DNA from: Massilia yuzhufengensis | Lineage (GTDB): Bacteria > Pseudomonadota > Gammaproteobacteria > Burkholderiales > Burkholderiaceae_D | Reading direction: 5' to 3' | Length of the DNA stretch: 64,000 bases | NCBI RefSeq assembly: GCF_900112225.1 | Contig: NZ_FOLD01000007.1 | Coordinates: 62,001-126,000, forward strand | Made by a program: the position numbers and the translations under genes | The notes under the pieces: model-generated | The model's database searches: none | Told to the model about the DNA's origin: nothing | Seen by the model: the letters and a program-made list of their open reading frames with translations, nothing else | Shown: one piece after another, positions 8,461 to 17,494 of the stretch | Layout: each line of letters starts with the position of its first letter | Position numbering within the stretch: the first letter of the stretch is position 1

Positions 8461-9573
8461 TCAAGCTTGTGCGGCCGGCTGCGGCAGGTAACCCGTGACT
8501 TCGAGGTCGAAACCGGTCATCGACGGCATCTTGCGCGGGTTGGCCAGCAGCTGCATCTTGCCCACGCCGAGTTCGCGCAGGATCTGGGCGCCGATGCCGT
8601 AGGTGCGCAGGTCCATCGAGGCGGCGCGGGCGCTCCTTGGGCTGGTGTCGCGCGGGGCGAACTGGGCGAACAGCTGATCGGCCGTCTCGCCGCAGTTCAG
8701 CAGCACGATCACGCCACTGTCGCCGGCCTGGATCGCCTTCATGGCCGAAGCCAGGTCCCAGGAGTGGGTCGAGGCGCAGTTGCCCAGCACGTCGAGGAGC
8801 GAGACCGGCTGGTGCACCCGCACCAGCGCTTCCCGCTCGCGCGCCAGGGCGCCGTGCACCAGCGCCAGGTGGGCCGCGCCGCTCGGCTTGTCGCGGAAGG
8901 CGACCAGCTTGAACTCGCCGTAAGGCGTGGACAACTGACGCTCGGCCACGCGCTCGACCAGGCTTTCGTTCTGGCTGCGGTAGTGGATCAGGTCGGCGAT
9001 GGTGCCGATCTTGAGATTATGTTCCTTGGCGAATTCGATCAGGTCCGGCAGGCGCGCCATGGTGCCGTCTTCCTTGATGATCTCGCAGATCACCGAGGCC
9101 GGGGTCAGGCCCGCCATCGCGGTCAGGTCGCAACCGGCTTCGGTATGGCCGGCGCGCATCAGCACGCCGCCGTTCTGGGCGCGCAGCGGGAAGATGTGGC
9201 CCGGCTGCACCAGGTCGTCCGGGGTGGTGCCCTTGTTCACGGCCACCTGGATGGTGCGCGCGCGGTCGGCCGCCGAAATGCCGGTGGTCACACCCTCGGC
9301 CGCTTCGATCGACACCGTGAAGTTGGTGCCGAACGAGGTGCCATTCTTGGACGTCATCATCGGCAGCGCCAGCTCGTCGCAGCGCTCTTCGGTGAGCGTC
9401 AGGCAGACCAGGCCGCGCGCGTGGCGGATCATGAAGTTGATCGCTTCCGGGGTAACGAAGTCGGCGGCAAGCACCAGGTCGCCTTCGTTCTCGCGATCTT
9501 CTTCGTCGACAAGAATGACCATGCGCCCTGCGCGCAGTTCGGCAACGATTTCCTCGGTGCTTGAGATAGACAT
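8461..9573 (-). CDS. ribBA: 3,4-dihydroxy-2-butanone-4-phosphate synthase with degenerate GTP cyclohydrolase II domain
   Basis: A 370-residue two-domain protein. Residues 1 to about 200 are a full DHBP synthase with the acidic motif [12 protein letters not shown] (23-34) and HTEAGCDL (143-150), converting ribulose 5-phosphate to the four-carbon unit of riboflavin. Residues about 206-370 align with GTP cyclohydrolase II by layout, but the zinc-binding cysteine cluster expected there is absent; the region reads [20 protein letters not shown]. This RibB-like form with an inactive second domain is known in Betaproteobacteria, so a separate ribA is expected elsewhere. An AAGGA ribosome site precedes the ATG. 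No FMN riboswitch was found upstream. Confidence 0.95.
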   Translation of the reverse strand: MSISSTEEIVAELRAGRMVILVDEEDRENEGDLVLAADFVTPEAINFMIRHARGLVCLTLTEERCDELALPMMTSKNGTSFGTNFTVSIEAAEGVTTGISAADRARTIQVAVNKGTTPDDLVQPGHIFPLRAQNGGVLMRAGHTEAGCDLTAMAGLTPASVICEIIKEDGTMARLPDLIEFAKEHNLKIGTIADLIHYRSQNESLVERVAERQLSTPYGEFKLVAFRDKPSGAAHLALVHGALAREREALVRVHQPVSLLDVLGNCASTHSWDLASAMKAIQAGDSGVIVLLNCGETADQLFAQFAPRDTSPRSARAASMDLRTYGIGAQILRELGVGKMQLLANPRKMPSMTGFDLEVTGYLPQPAAQA

Positions 9574-9937
9574 ACGAATTCCTTGAAACGGGAGGGGTTT
9601 TGGCGTAATCCGTTATTTTAAAGGATTTACCGCCTTTCAACCGACTGAGGCCGCAGGATCCTTCCACAGCACGCCCCTGCCAATCCGTCAATGGCCGTTG
9701 CCTCATAGCAACATGCAACAATTCGCGTATATCTATGCGCCCGGAATTGTTAAGCTCAGCTTTCCGCACGCAACAGTACGGCGTGCCCACGCTTGACTCG
9801 ATTATGATGAAGACATTGCGGCCGGTGATGCCGCCGAGGCTTTTCCCCGGCGACACCTGGCTATTCTCCGGAGTTGCCATGACGGTAGTTCCCCACCCTG
9901 GCAGCCACCCTGCGCCCTTCCATGGAAGCCGGTGCTG
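9574..9937. promoter_or_regulatory. Divergent control region between ribBA and the GGDEF-EAL gene
   Basis: 364 bases between two divergent starts. I looked for an FMN riboswitch toward ribBA and for a c-di-GMP riboswitch toward the GGDEF-EAL gene, and found neither conserved core. The stretch must carry both promoters, but no single -10/-35 pair stands out. Confidence 0.5.
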
Positions 9938-12610
9938 ATGGCCACGATCCTGATCGTCGACGATCGGCCGAGCAACCGTGCCTTCCTCAATGCCCTCCTC
10001 GGTTTCACCGGCCACCTGCTGCTGGAAGCGGAAGACGGCGCCCAGGCGCTGGCGCTGGCGCGTACCCACCGGCCCGACCTGATCATCACCGACATCCTGA
10101 TGCCCGTCATGGACGGCTACGAGCTGGTGCAGCAGGTGCGCCACGACCCCGACCTGCGCAGCACCCGCATCATCTTCTTCTCGGCCGTGTATGCCGAGCG
10201 CGAGACCCAGGCCATGGCGGCGCGCTGCGGCGTCGCCACCGTGCTGCCGAAACCGGCCGACGCCCAGCAGATCATGGACGCGGTCAACGCCGAACTGGGC
10301 GGCGCCGAGGGCGCCGCGCCCCAGCCCGGCCCGACCGCGCAGGAATGCGACCGCGCCCTGCCCTTCGACCTGTGCACCCGCCTGGGCGAACTGGAACGCA
10401 TGTGCCTGGCCCTGATCGGCGAACGCCGCGTCGAGACCCTGGCCGCGTCCTTCCTCGATGCCGCGCGCCGCGTCCTGCGCGCCGACTGCGCCGCGGTTTG
10501 CCTGATCGACCGGGGCGAGCGCAGTGTGCGCCACCTCGACGCCTGGGCGCTCGACCCGGCGCTGCTGGCGCCCTATGCGCGCGACGAAGCGCGCCTGCCC
10601 GGCATGCTGCTGCGCGCCCGCGCGCCGCTGCGACTGGCCGGGGGCGACGCCCTGCTCGACCATCTGCCGCCCCGCCACCCAGGTCTGGGCAGCTTCCTCG
10701 GCCTGCAGGTGCACGACCTGCAGCACCCGCACGGCTGGCTGTACTGCGCGCGCCACCCGGGCGCCCCCGCCTTCACCGACGAGGAAGAGCGCTGGGCCAC
10801 CGCGCTGGCCGCCCAGCTGGCGGTCGCCTATGAAAACCTGAACCTGTACGACGTGGTGCAGCGCCATGCTTCCCAGCTGCAGCTCGAGGCGCTGGCCCGG
10901 GCCGACGCCGACGCCGCGCTGCGCGAAAGCGAACACCGGCTGGAACTGGCGCGCCAGGTCTTCGACAGCACCCAGGAAGGCATCATGATGACCGATGCCG
11001 ACGCCAATATCGTCGCGGTCAACCCGGCCTTCGAGCAAATTACCGGCTACCGCGAATCGGAAGTCATCGGCCTGAGCCCGCGCGTGCTGCGCTCCGGCCG
11101 CCACGACGCCACCTTCTACCGCGACATGTGGCATTGCCTGGAAAAAGACGGCCAGTGGCGCGGCGAGATCTGGAACCGCCGCAAGAACGGCGAAGTCTAT
11201 CCGGAGCGCCTGAGCATCAGCGCGGTGCGCGACGAGGGCGGGCGCCTCACCGCCTACGTGTCGGTGTCCACCGACATGTCGGCGCTGAAAGCCGCGCACC
11301 ACCAGCTGGATTTCTTGTCCAACCACGACGCCCTCACCCTGCTGCCGAATCGTTCGCTGTTCAACGACCGCCTGCAGCAGGCAATGGCGGCGGCGCGCCA
11401 GGGCGATGGCCAGCTCGCGCTGCTGCTGTTCAACGTGGACCGCCTGTCGCGCATCAACGACAGCCTGGGCCACGGCGCCGGCGACGCAGTGCTGCGCGAG
11501 GTGGCGCGCCGGGTCGGCGAAATCGCCGGCCCCACCGACACGCTGGCGCGCCTGTCCGGCGACGAATTCGTGCTGCTGCTGACCTCTTGCCGCGACAACG
11601 AAGACATCATCCTGGCCGCGCGCCGCCTGATCGACGCCATCGCCCAGCCGCACGAAGTGGGCGGGCACGACCTGGTGGTGACCGGCAGCGTCGGCATCAG
11701 CATCTTCCCGCGCGACGGCAATGCGCCGGGCGACCTGCTCAAGTCGGCCGACGCCGCCCTGACCGACATGAAGAAATCCGGCCGCAACGGCTTCCGCTTC
11801 TTCAAGGGCGAAATGAACGCCCAGGCGCTGCGCTGGCTGGCGCTGGAAACGCGCCTGCGCCGCGCCATCGAACGCGACGAGCTGGCCCTGCATTACCAGC
11901 CGCAGGTCTCGCGCATCGACGGCGCCGTGGTCGGCATGGAAGCGCTGCTGCGCTGGCACAGCGAAGAGATCGGCGCGGTGCCGCCGGGCGATTTCATCCC
12001 GCTGGCCGAGGATACCGGCCTGATCCATCCGATCGGCGAATGGGTGATCCGCCGGGCTTGCTTCCAGAACAAGGCCTGGCAAAACGCCGGCCTGCCGCCG
12101 GTGCGGGTCGCCGTCAACGTCTCGGCCAACCAGTTCAAGGCCGGCGCGGTGAGCGCGATCGTACGCAAGGCGCTGGCCGACAGCGGCTTGGCGCCGCGCT
12201 ACCTGGAAGTGGAACTGACCGAAAGCGTGATGCTGGGCGACAGCGCCGCGGCCGAGGCGCAAATGGCCGAGCTGCGCGCCATGGGCGTGTCGCTGTCGCT
12301 GGACGACTTCGGCACCGGCTACTCGTCGCTCGGCTACCTGTCGCGCTTCCCGCTCGACAAGCTGAAGATCGACCAGACTTTTGTGCGCAACATCACCACC
12401 GAGCAGCGCAGCGCGGCGATCGCCCAGGCCACCATCGCGCTGGCCCAGGGCCTGTCGCTGTCGGTGGTGGCCGAAGGCGTGGAAACCATCGGCCAGCGCG
12501 ACTTTCTCGGGCTGATCGGCTGCGACGTCATGCAGGGCTACCTGTACAGCCGGCCGGTACCGGCGCATGAGATGGCGCTTCTGTTGGCAAAAGGACGCGT
12601 CGCATTGTAG
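9938..12610 (+). CDS. Response regulator with GAF, PAS, GGDEF and EAL domains
   Basis: A soluble cyclic-di-GMP turnover protein of 890 residues. Order: receiver (1-120, phospho-acceptor D52 in ITDILMP), GAF (about 145-295), PAS (about 330-445), GGDEF (about 455-620) and EAL (about 630-885). The diguanylate cyclase signature is SGDEF (540-544), a variant often still active. The phosphodiesterase signature EAL (668-670) and DDFGTGYSSL are intact, so both activities are possible. I chose ATG 9938 over GTG 9932 because GGAAG at 9924-9928 is then correctly spaced and the protein begins MATILIVDD like other receivers. No partner kinase is adjacent. It sits in the gap that splits the riboflavin genes. 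Confidence 0.93.
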   Translation: MATILIVDDRPSNRAFLNALLGFTGHLLLEAEDGAQALALARTHRPDLIITDILMPVMDGYELVQQVRHDPDLRSTRIIFFSAVYAERETQAMAARCGVATVLPKPADAQQIMDAVNAELGGAEGAAPQPGPTAQECDRALPFDLCTRLGELERMCLALIGERRVETLAASFLDAARRVLRADCAAVCLIDRGERSVRHLDAWALDPALLAPYARDEARLPGMLLRARAPLRLAGGDALLDHLPPRHPGLGSFLGLQVHDLQHPHGWLYCARHPGAPAFTDEEERWATALAAQLAVAYENLNLYDVVQRHASQLQLEALARADADAALRESEHRLELARQVFDSTQEGIMMTDADANIVAVNPAFEQITGYRESEVIGLSPRVLRSGRHDATFYRDMWHCLEKDGQWRGEIWNRRKNGEVYPERLSISAVRDEGGRLTAYVSVSTDMSALKAAHHQLDFLSNHDALTLLPNRSLFNDRLQQAMAAARQGDGQLALLLFNVDRLSRINDSLGHGAGDAVLREVARRVGEIAGPTDTLARLSGDEFVLLLTSCRDNEDIILAARRLIDAIAQPHEVGGHDLVVTGSVGISIFPRDGNAPGDLLKSADAALTDMKKSGRNGFRFFKGEMNAQALRWLALETRLRRAIERDELALHYQPQVSRIDGAVVGMEALLRWHSEEIGAVPPGDFIPLAEDTGLIHPIGEWVIRRACFQNKAWQNAGLPPVRVAVNVSANQFKAGAVSAIVRKALADSGLAPRYLEVELTESVMLGDSAAAEAQMAELRAMGVSLSLDDFGTGYSSLGYLSRFPLDKLKIDQTFVRNITTEQRSAAIAQATIALAQGLSLSVVAEGVETIGQRDFLGLIGCDVMQGYLYSRPVPAHEMALLLAKGRVAL

Positions 12611-12710
12611 GGTGGCCAGCTCTGCTGGCCGCGCGTTCAGCCAGCACATGATCGGTCGCGTTCGTTCGTATTACATTTGAACGCGCGGCCGGCGAAGCCG
12701 GCCACCCTAC
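12607..12710. repeat. REP-like palindromic repeat, copy A
   Basis: The left arm GTAGGGTGGCCAGC...GCGCGTTCA and the right arm TGAACGCGCGGCC...GCCACCCTAC form a large imperfect inverted repeat, each arm containing its own small hairpin. The left arm overlaps the stop codon of the GGDEF-EAL gene. A second full copy lies at 24737-24843 and partial copies near 15669, 16836 and 45123. Confidence 0.8.
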
Positions 12711-12791
12711 GGTTGCCTGACTTCCTAAACGCAACAGACCTCGGCCGGCACGCGCGGTAGAATGCGTGCTCGTCCACAGAAATGGATCACC

Positions 12792-15662
12792 ATGAGTAAC
12801 AATTTCGTACGCGGCCTGTGCCTGGCCGCAGTACTGCTCGCGCAATCGCTGGCGCAGGTGGCAACGGCCGCCCTGCCGCTGGACGCGCCGATCCCGGTCG
12901 GCCCGCAGGTCAAGGTCGGCAAGCTGGCCAACGGCCTGACCTATTACATCCAGCGCAACGCCCGCCCGGAACGCAAGCTCGAGCTGCGCCTGGTGGTCAA
13001 GGCCGGCTCCATCCTCGAGGACGAGGACCAGCGCGGCCTGGCCCACTTCGTCGAGCACATGGCCTTCAACGGCTCGACCAATTTCCGCAAGCACGAGCTG
13101 GTGTCCTACCTGCAGACCATCGGCGTCGGCTTTGGCGCCGACCTGAACGCGTATACCGCGTTCGACGAAACCGTCTACATCCTGCCGATCCCGACCGACA
13201 AGCAGGAACACGTGGCCAAGGCCTTCCAGGTGCTGGAAGACTGGGCCCACGGCCTGAGCTTCGATGCGGAAGCGATCGACAAGGAACGCGGCATCGTGCT
13301 CGAAGAGCTGCGTCTTGGCAAAGGTGCATCGGACCGCATGAGCAAGCAGATCATGCCGGCGATCTTCAACGGCTCGAAATACGCCGAGCGCCTGCCGATC
13401 GGCACGGAAGAGGTGCTGAAGAACTTCAAGCCGGAAGCGCTGCAGCGCTTCTACCGCGACTGGTACCGTCCCGACCTGATGGCGGTGGTGGTGGTGGGCG
13501 ACATCGACCCGAAACGCGCCGAACAACTGGTGAAGGCGCATTTCGCCCACCTCAAGAACCCGAAGCCGGTGCGCCCGCGCGCCTATGCCGAGATCCCGGC
13601 GCGCCAGGCAACCGAGGCGCTGGTCGTCACCGACCAGGAAGCGACCGGCAACGGCGTGCTGGTGCGCTACCCGGTGCAGCCGGTGGTCGAAGCCGGCACC
13701 ATCCGCGCCTACCGCGACGACCTGGTGCAGTCGCTGTTCTCCGCCATGCTGAACCAGCGCCTGCAGGAACTGTCGCAGCTGCCGGAACCGCCCTTCATGG
13801 GCGCCAGCAGCTCGCTCGGCAAGCTGACTCCGCGTTACCGTTCGTACAACGCGTCGGCCGCCCTCGGCCCGCGCGGCGCAGAGGCCGCCCTGACCGCCCT
13901 GGTCGAGGAAAACGAGCGCGCGCGCCGCTTCGGCTTTGGCGCGGCGGAACTGGAACGCGTGAAGAAAAGCCTGATGCGCAACTACGAGCAGGCCTGGAAC
14001 GAGCGCGCCAAGAGCGATTCCGGCACCTACGCCGCTGAATACATCCGTAACTTCCTGCAGCAGGAAACCATTCCGGGTATCGATACCGAATTTAAATACG
14101 TCAAGGAACTGGTGCCGGGCATTACCCTGGACGAAATGAACGCCTACGCGCGCCGCACCATTCCTGCGGACTCGGGCAAGCTGGTGCTGTACACGGGCGT
14201 GACCCGTCCCGAGACGCCCAAGGGCGAGGCGCTGCTCGCCGCCGTGGCCGCTGCCCAGCGCGCCGAACTGCAGCCGCGCGACGAGAAAGCCGTGGCCGCC
14301 CGCCTGATGGAGCGCCCGGCCAAGCCGGGCACGATCGTGCACGAGTCGCACGACAAGGCGCTTGGCCTTACCCACCTGCTGCTCTCGAACGGCATCAAGG
14401 TGATCCTGAAGCCGACCGACTTCCGCAACGACCAGGTGATGATGAGCGCCGCCCGCTTCGGCGGCCAGAGCCTGTTCAGCGATCAGGACATCCTCAATGC
14501 CCGTTTCGCCAACGCGATCGTGGCCAGCATGGGCGTGAAGGACTTCACGCCCCTCGACATGCGCAAGATCCTGGCCGGCAAGGCCGCGCAGGTGAACGTC
14601 GGCCTGGCCAACTACACCGACGTGGTGGTGGGCGCCTCCGGCGCGACCGACCTGGAGACCATGCTGCAGCTGACCTGGCTGAAGTTCACCGGCGTGCGCC
14701 GCGACGAAGACCTGTTCCGCTCCTATGTCGGCAAGCAGGCTGAACAGGCCCGCAACCAGGCCGCCCAGCCCGGGGCGCGCTTCGGCGACGCCGTGATGGC
14801 GGCCCTGTACAACAACCACCCGCGCGCACCGCGCACCTTGCGCCCGGAAGAGTACGAACAGATCGACCTCGACCGCAGCATCGACATCTTCCGCCAGCGC
14901 TTCTCCAGCGCCAAGGACCTGACCTTCGTGCTGGTCGGCAGCTTCGACCTGGCCGCCATCAAGCCGCTGCTGGCGACCTACCTCGGCACCCTGCCGACCC
15001 CGGACCTGCCGGTGGCCTTCCGCGACGTCGGCCTGCGCCCGGCCACGGGCGTGGTCAAGCGTGAAGTGCGCAGCGGCTCGGAGCCGAAGAGCACGATCTC
15101 GCTGACCTTCACCGGCCTGGCCGAATTCACCGAAGCCGAGCAGCTGCGCCTCTCGGCCTTGCTGGAAGTGGTCAACCTGCGCCTGATCGACGTGCTGCGC
15201 GAGAAGATGGCGCTGATTTATGGCGGCGGCGCGTCAGGCGTGCTGAGCAAGATCCCCTACGGGAACTACTCGATCGGCGTGACCCTGCCGACCGGGCCGG
15301 AGCACGTGGACAAGGTAATTGCCGCCACCTTCGAGGAAATCCACCGCCTGCAGGCCAACGGGCCGGAAGCGGCCGACCTGGAGAAAGTCAAGAGCAACTG
15401 GATCCAGAACCACCGCCGCTCGCTGCGCGAGAACGGTTACTGGCTGGGGCACCTGCAGACGGCGCTGAGCGAAGGCACCGACCCGGCGTCGATCCTGGCG
15501 GTGGAAAAGCAGGTGCAGGCCCTGAGCGCCGACGATATCCGCACCGCGGCGCGGCGTTATTTCAACGAGCAGAACTACGTGCAGGTGGTGTTGAACCCGG
15601 AAGCGCAGGCGGCGCAGACCGTGGCGGCATCGAACGCCAAAGCAGCTGTTCCAGGGGGTTGA
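12792..15662 (+). CDS. Periplasmic M16 family zinc peptidase (PqqL/pitrilysin type)
   Basis: About 956 residues with a cleavable signal peptide (MSNNFVRGLCLAAVLLAQS, processing near ALA/TAALP). The inverted zinc motif HFVEH gives ligands H85 and H89 with catalytic E88; E165 in EAIDKERGIVLEE is the expected third ligand. The length fits two tandem M16 modules, the second of which lacks a zinc site as usual. I chose ATG 12792 over the upstream in-frame ATG 12762 because only it gives a clean signal peptide. The role is probably peptide degradation in the periplasm. It is transcribed away from the GGDEF-EAL gene across repeat copy A, and ends just before a hairpin terminator. Confidence 0.92.
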   Translation: MSNNFVRGLCLAAVLLAQSLAQVATAALPLDAPIPVGPQVKVGKLANGLTYYIQRNARPERKLELRLVVKAGSILEDEDQRGLAHFVEHMAFNGSTNFRKHELVSYLQTIGVGFGADLNAYTAFDETVYILPIPTDKQEHVAKAFQVLEDWAHGLSFDAEAIDKERGIVLEELRLGKGASDRMSKQIMPAIFNGSKYAERLPIGTEEVLKNFKPEALQRFYRDWYRPDLMAVVVVGDIDPKRAEQLVKAHFAHLKNPKPVRPRAYAEIPARQATEALVVTDQEATGNGVLVRYPVQPVVEAGTIRAYRDDLVQSLFSAMLNQRLQELSQLPEPPFMGASSSLGKLTPRYRSYNASAALGPRGAEAALTALVEENERARRFGFGAAELERVKKSLMRNYEQAWNERAKSDSGTYAAEYIRNFLQQETIPGIDTEFKYVKELVPGITLDEMNAYARRTIPADSGKLVLYTGVTRPETPKGEALLAAVAAAQRAELQPRDEKAVAARLMERPAKPGTIVHESHDKALGLTHLLLSNGIKVILKPTDFRNDQVMMSAARFGGQSLFSDQDILNARFANAIVASMGVKDFTPLDMRKILAGKAAQVNVGLANYTDVVVGASGATDLETMLQLTWLKFTGVRRDEDLFRSYVGKQAEQARNQAAQPGARFGDAVMAALYNNHPRAPRTLRPEEYEQIDLDRSIDIFRQRFSSAKDLTFVLVGSFDLAAIKPLLATYLGTLPTPDLPVAFRDVGLRPATGVVKREVRSGSEPKSTISLTFTGLAEFTEAEQLRLSALLEVVNLRLIDVLREKMALIYGGGASGVLSKIPYGNYSIGVTLPTGPEHVDKVIAATFEEIHRLQANGPEAADLEKVKSNWIQNHRRSLRENGYWLGHLQTALSEGTDPASILAVEKQVQALSADDIRTAARRYFNEQNYVQVVLNPEAQAAQTVAASNAKAAVPGG

Positions 15663-15668
15663 TGTCGT

Positions 15669-15713
15669 AGCGTGGGCGGGTCTCCCGCCCACGCGTTCAA
15701 ACCGTCTTTGAAA
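15669..15713. terminator. Double hairpin between convergent genes, related to the REP family
   Basis: GCGTGGGCGGG/CCCGCCCACGC (15671-15694) is a perfect 11-bp stem, followed by TTCAAA/TTTGAA (15697-15713). It carries the GTAG...CGCGTTCAA frame of the REP-like left arm seen at 12607 and 24737. It probably terminates the M16 peptidase gene and the convergent DUF4268 gene. Confidence 0.65.
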
Positions 15714-15722
15714 ATTTGGTCG

Positions 15723-16721
15723 CTAGTCGAACGTTGTTCGATCCTGGCCTGCGGGAGCATCAGCGACGGTCGCAATCGCGGCGAGCGCGGGCCGCAATCT
15801 CGGGCCAAATACTTCCTTCAGCTTCAGCAATCGCTGTATTGCCCAAGTATGCGCGACCTCACTATTTGCTTGAGCGTATTCGATAGTAGTCCCAGGTCTA
15901 ACCAAGCCAATACGAACTGCCCGCCGCTCCGGCAAAGGTTCCCACGCCGCAGCTTCTCCGAGCTGCTGCTCGATCTGGATGCGTTGCTCATCAAGGATTC
16001 TAAATATGGCCTTGTTGCGCGACGCATCTTCGACGTCAATGTAGAGTTCAGCGCGCAATTCGCCCTTGGCTGTAAATGCAAGTCCGTAGGTAAAACCAGT
16101 AACGCCACTGCTGAACGCGTACCACGATTGTGCCTGCGCGATACGGGCGTTTGTAAAATAGTGCTTGTCACGAAGTTCGTCCATCAAGGGCTGGAAGAAC
16201 GCGCGATAGGCGTTCATGCGGCTTGATACCTCAGGTCGCGCCGCGGCGTTCTTAGCCCATGCATTGGGAGAGGCGGCAAGGCGGAAGACCACGGCCGGCG
16301 GAGAGCTACCGATTCGTACCAATTCAAGAGCGATAGCGAAGAAGTCAACTGTTTCACGACTGTGTCGATTCAGGAAATCGATCGCTTCGCGGTGCTCTTC
16401 CCTCACGCCGGTGGAAATCCAGACAATGACGGCGGCATCCAGCCCAGCCGCATAGGTCACCAGTTGCCCCAGATGGGTATGGTCTGTTGACTCAAGCTGG
16501 TTCTCAATGATGACGCGCCGTCCGCTGCCATTTTCCTTGGCTTCGATATCGCAAGCGTAATTTCCGACGGGTGCCTCCATTTGCACCAGCTCTAAATCCA
16601 AACCGAGCGCCTCACCTAGCAAGCCCAAATTCTGTGCAAGCCACGGCGTAAAATCGCGCGCCTCCGACTGCCATACGGTGCGCGCGTTGACATGTTCGAG
16701 CTTTCCAAGTGCGATATCCAT
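15723..16721 (-). CDS. DUF4268 protein with PD-(D/E)XK nuclease-like core
   Basis: A 332-residue protein. The N-terminal half has a PD-(D/E)XK pattern: D58 in YACDIEAK, then E73-N-Q75 in VIIENQLE, followed by the helix LGQLVTYAAG. The C-terminal half resembles DUF4268, a domain often found in restriction or defence contexts. The DNA target and activity are unknown. GC content is visibly lower than in the flanking genes, and partial REP-like repeats lie on both sides (15669 and 16836), consistent with transfer into the riboflavin locus. No methylase partner is present, so it is not a classical restriction-modification system. Confidence 0.8.
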   Translation of the reverse strand: MDIALGKLEHVNARTVWQSEARDFTPWLAQNLGLLGEALGLDLELVQMEAPVGNYACDIEAKENGSGRRVIIENQLESTDHTHLGQLVTYAAGLDAAVIVWISTGVREEHREAIDFLNRHSRETVDFFAIALELVRIGSSPPAVVFRLAASPNAWAKNAAARPEVSSRMNAYRAFFQPLMDELRDKHYFTNARIAQAQSWYAFSSGVTGFTYGLAFTAKGELRAELYIDVEDASRNKAIFRILDEQRIQIEQQLGEAAAWEPLPERRAVRIGLVRPGTTIEYAQANSEVAHTWAIQRLLKLKEVFGPRLRPALAAIATVADAPAGQDRTTFD

Positions 16722-16852
16722 GTAGTACTTTATTGTTTATAGATCGTGTTGCATGTGGAGGCCGACGCAGTGACGGAGTTCGCACCATCGGATGGCGTTA
16801 GAGCCAGGTGGAACGGAGGTGGCCCGCAGTCGGAGTTTGAACGCGCGCGCAA

Positions 16853-17467
16853 TCAGTTCTTGGCCGACAGCATGCGCTCGACGTAGCGCGCAATCAGGTC
16901 GATCTCCAGGTTCACTTTCGATCCCGCCTTCAGGTGCTTGAGCGTCGTCACCTCGATCGTGTGCGGGATCAGGTTGATCGAGAAGCGGCACACCCCGTCC
17001 AGGTCCTCGACCCGGTTCACGGTCAGCGACACGCCGTTGACGACGATCGATCCCTTGTAGGCCAGGAACTTCGCCAGCTCGCGCGGCGCGTCCACCACCA
17101 GCTCGAAGGATTCGCCCACCGGCACGAAGCGGTGCACCTCGCCCAGGCCATCCACGTGGCCGGACACCAAATGGCCGCCCAGGCGTTCGGCCAGGGTCAG
17201 CGCCTTCTCCAGGTTCACTTCCCCGGTCGCATCGAGCCCCACGGTCTTGCTCAGGCTTTCGCGCGACACGTCCACCGCGAACGAGCGCTCGGTCTTGGCC
17301 ACCACGGTCATGCAGGCGCCGTTGATGGCGATCGAGTCGCCCAGGCCGACGTCGGCCAGCGGCAGCGGGCCGGCATCGATATCCAGGCGCACGCCCGCGA
17401 ACGAGCCGCCCTCCAGTGGGGTGATCGAAGTGATGTTGCCGACGGCGGCGACGATTCCAGTAAACAT
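16853..17467 (-). CDS. ribE: Riboflavin synthase, alpha subunit
   Basis: This 204-residue enzyme dismutates two molecules of 6,7-dimethyl-8-ribityllumazine into riboflavin and 5-amino-6-ribitylaminouracil. It shows the tandem-barrel hallmarks: an N-terminal MFTGIV, the first barrel with INGACMTVV, the central GGHLVSGHVDG, and the second barrel with VNGVSLTVN. Length is typical. It lies 27 bases after ribD and is co-transcribed with it. No rib gene follows directly: the next minus-strand gene is the DUF4268 insertion, and ribBA resumes more than 7 kb away. Confidence 0.97.
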   Translation of the reverse strand: MFTGIVAAVGNITSITPLEGGSFAGVRLDIDAGPLPLADVGLGDSIAINGACMTVVAKTERSFAVDVSRESLSKTVGLDATGEVNLEKALTLAERLGGHLVSGHVDGLGEVHRFVPVGESFELVVDAPRELAKFLAYKGSIVVNGVSLTVNRVEDLDGVCRFSINLIPHTIEVTTLKHLKAGSKVNLEIDLIARYVERMLSAKN

Positions 17468-17494
17468 GCTATTCCTTGAGTATTGAGTTCGGTG

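Noticed and set aside
9574-9937. FMN or c-di-GMP riboswitch in the ribBA/GGDEF-EAL gap
   Set aside because: Neither conserved core could be found on either strand.
9017-12649. 1210-residue open frame on the minus strand
   Set aside because: It is the antisense of the GGDEF-EAL gene and part of ribBA; composition is that of a high-GC shadow frame without domains.
12528-14819. 763-residue minus-strand frame across the M16 peptidase
   Set aside because: Shadow of the peptidase gene; no recognisable domain.
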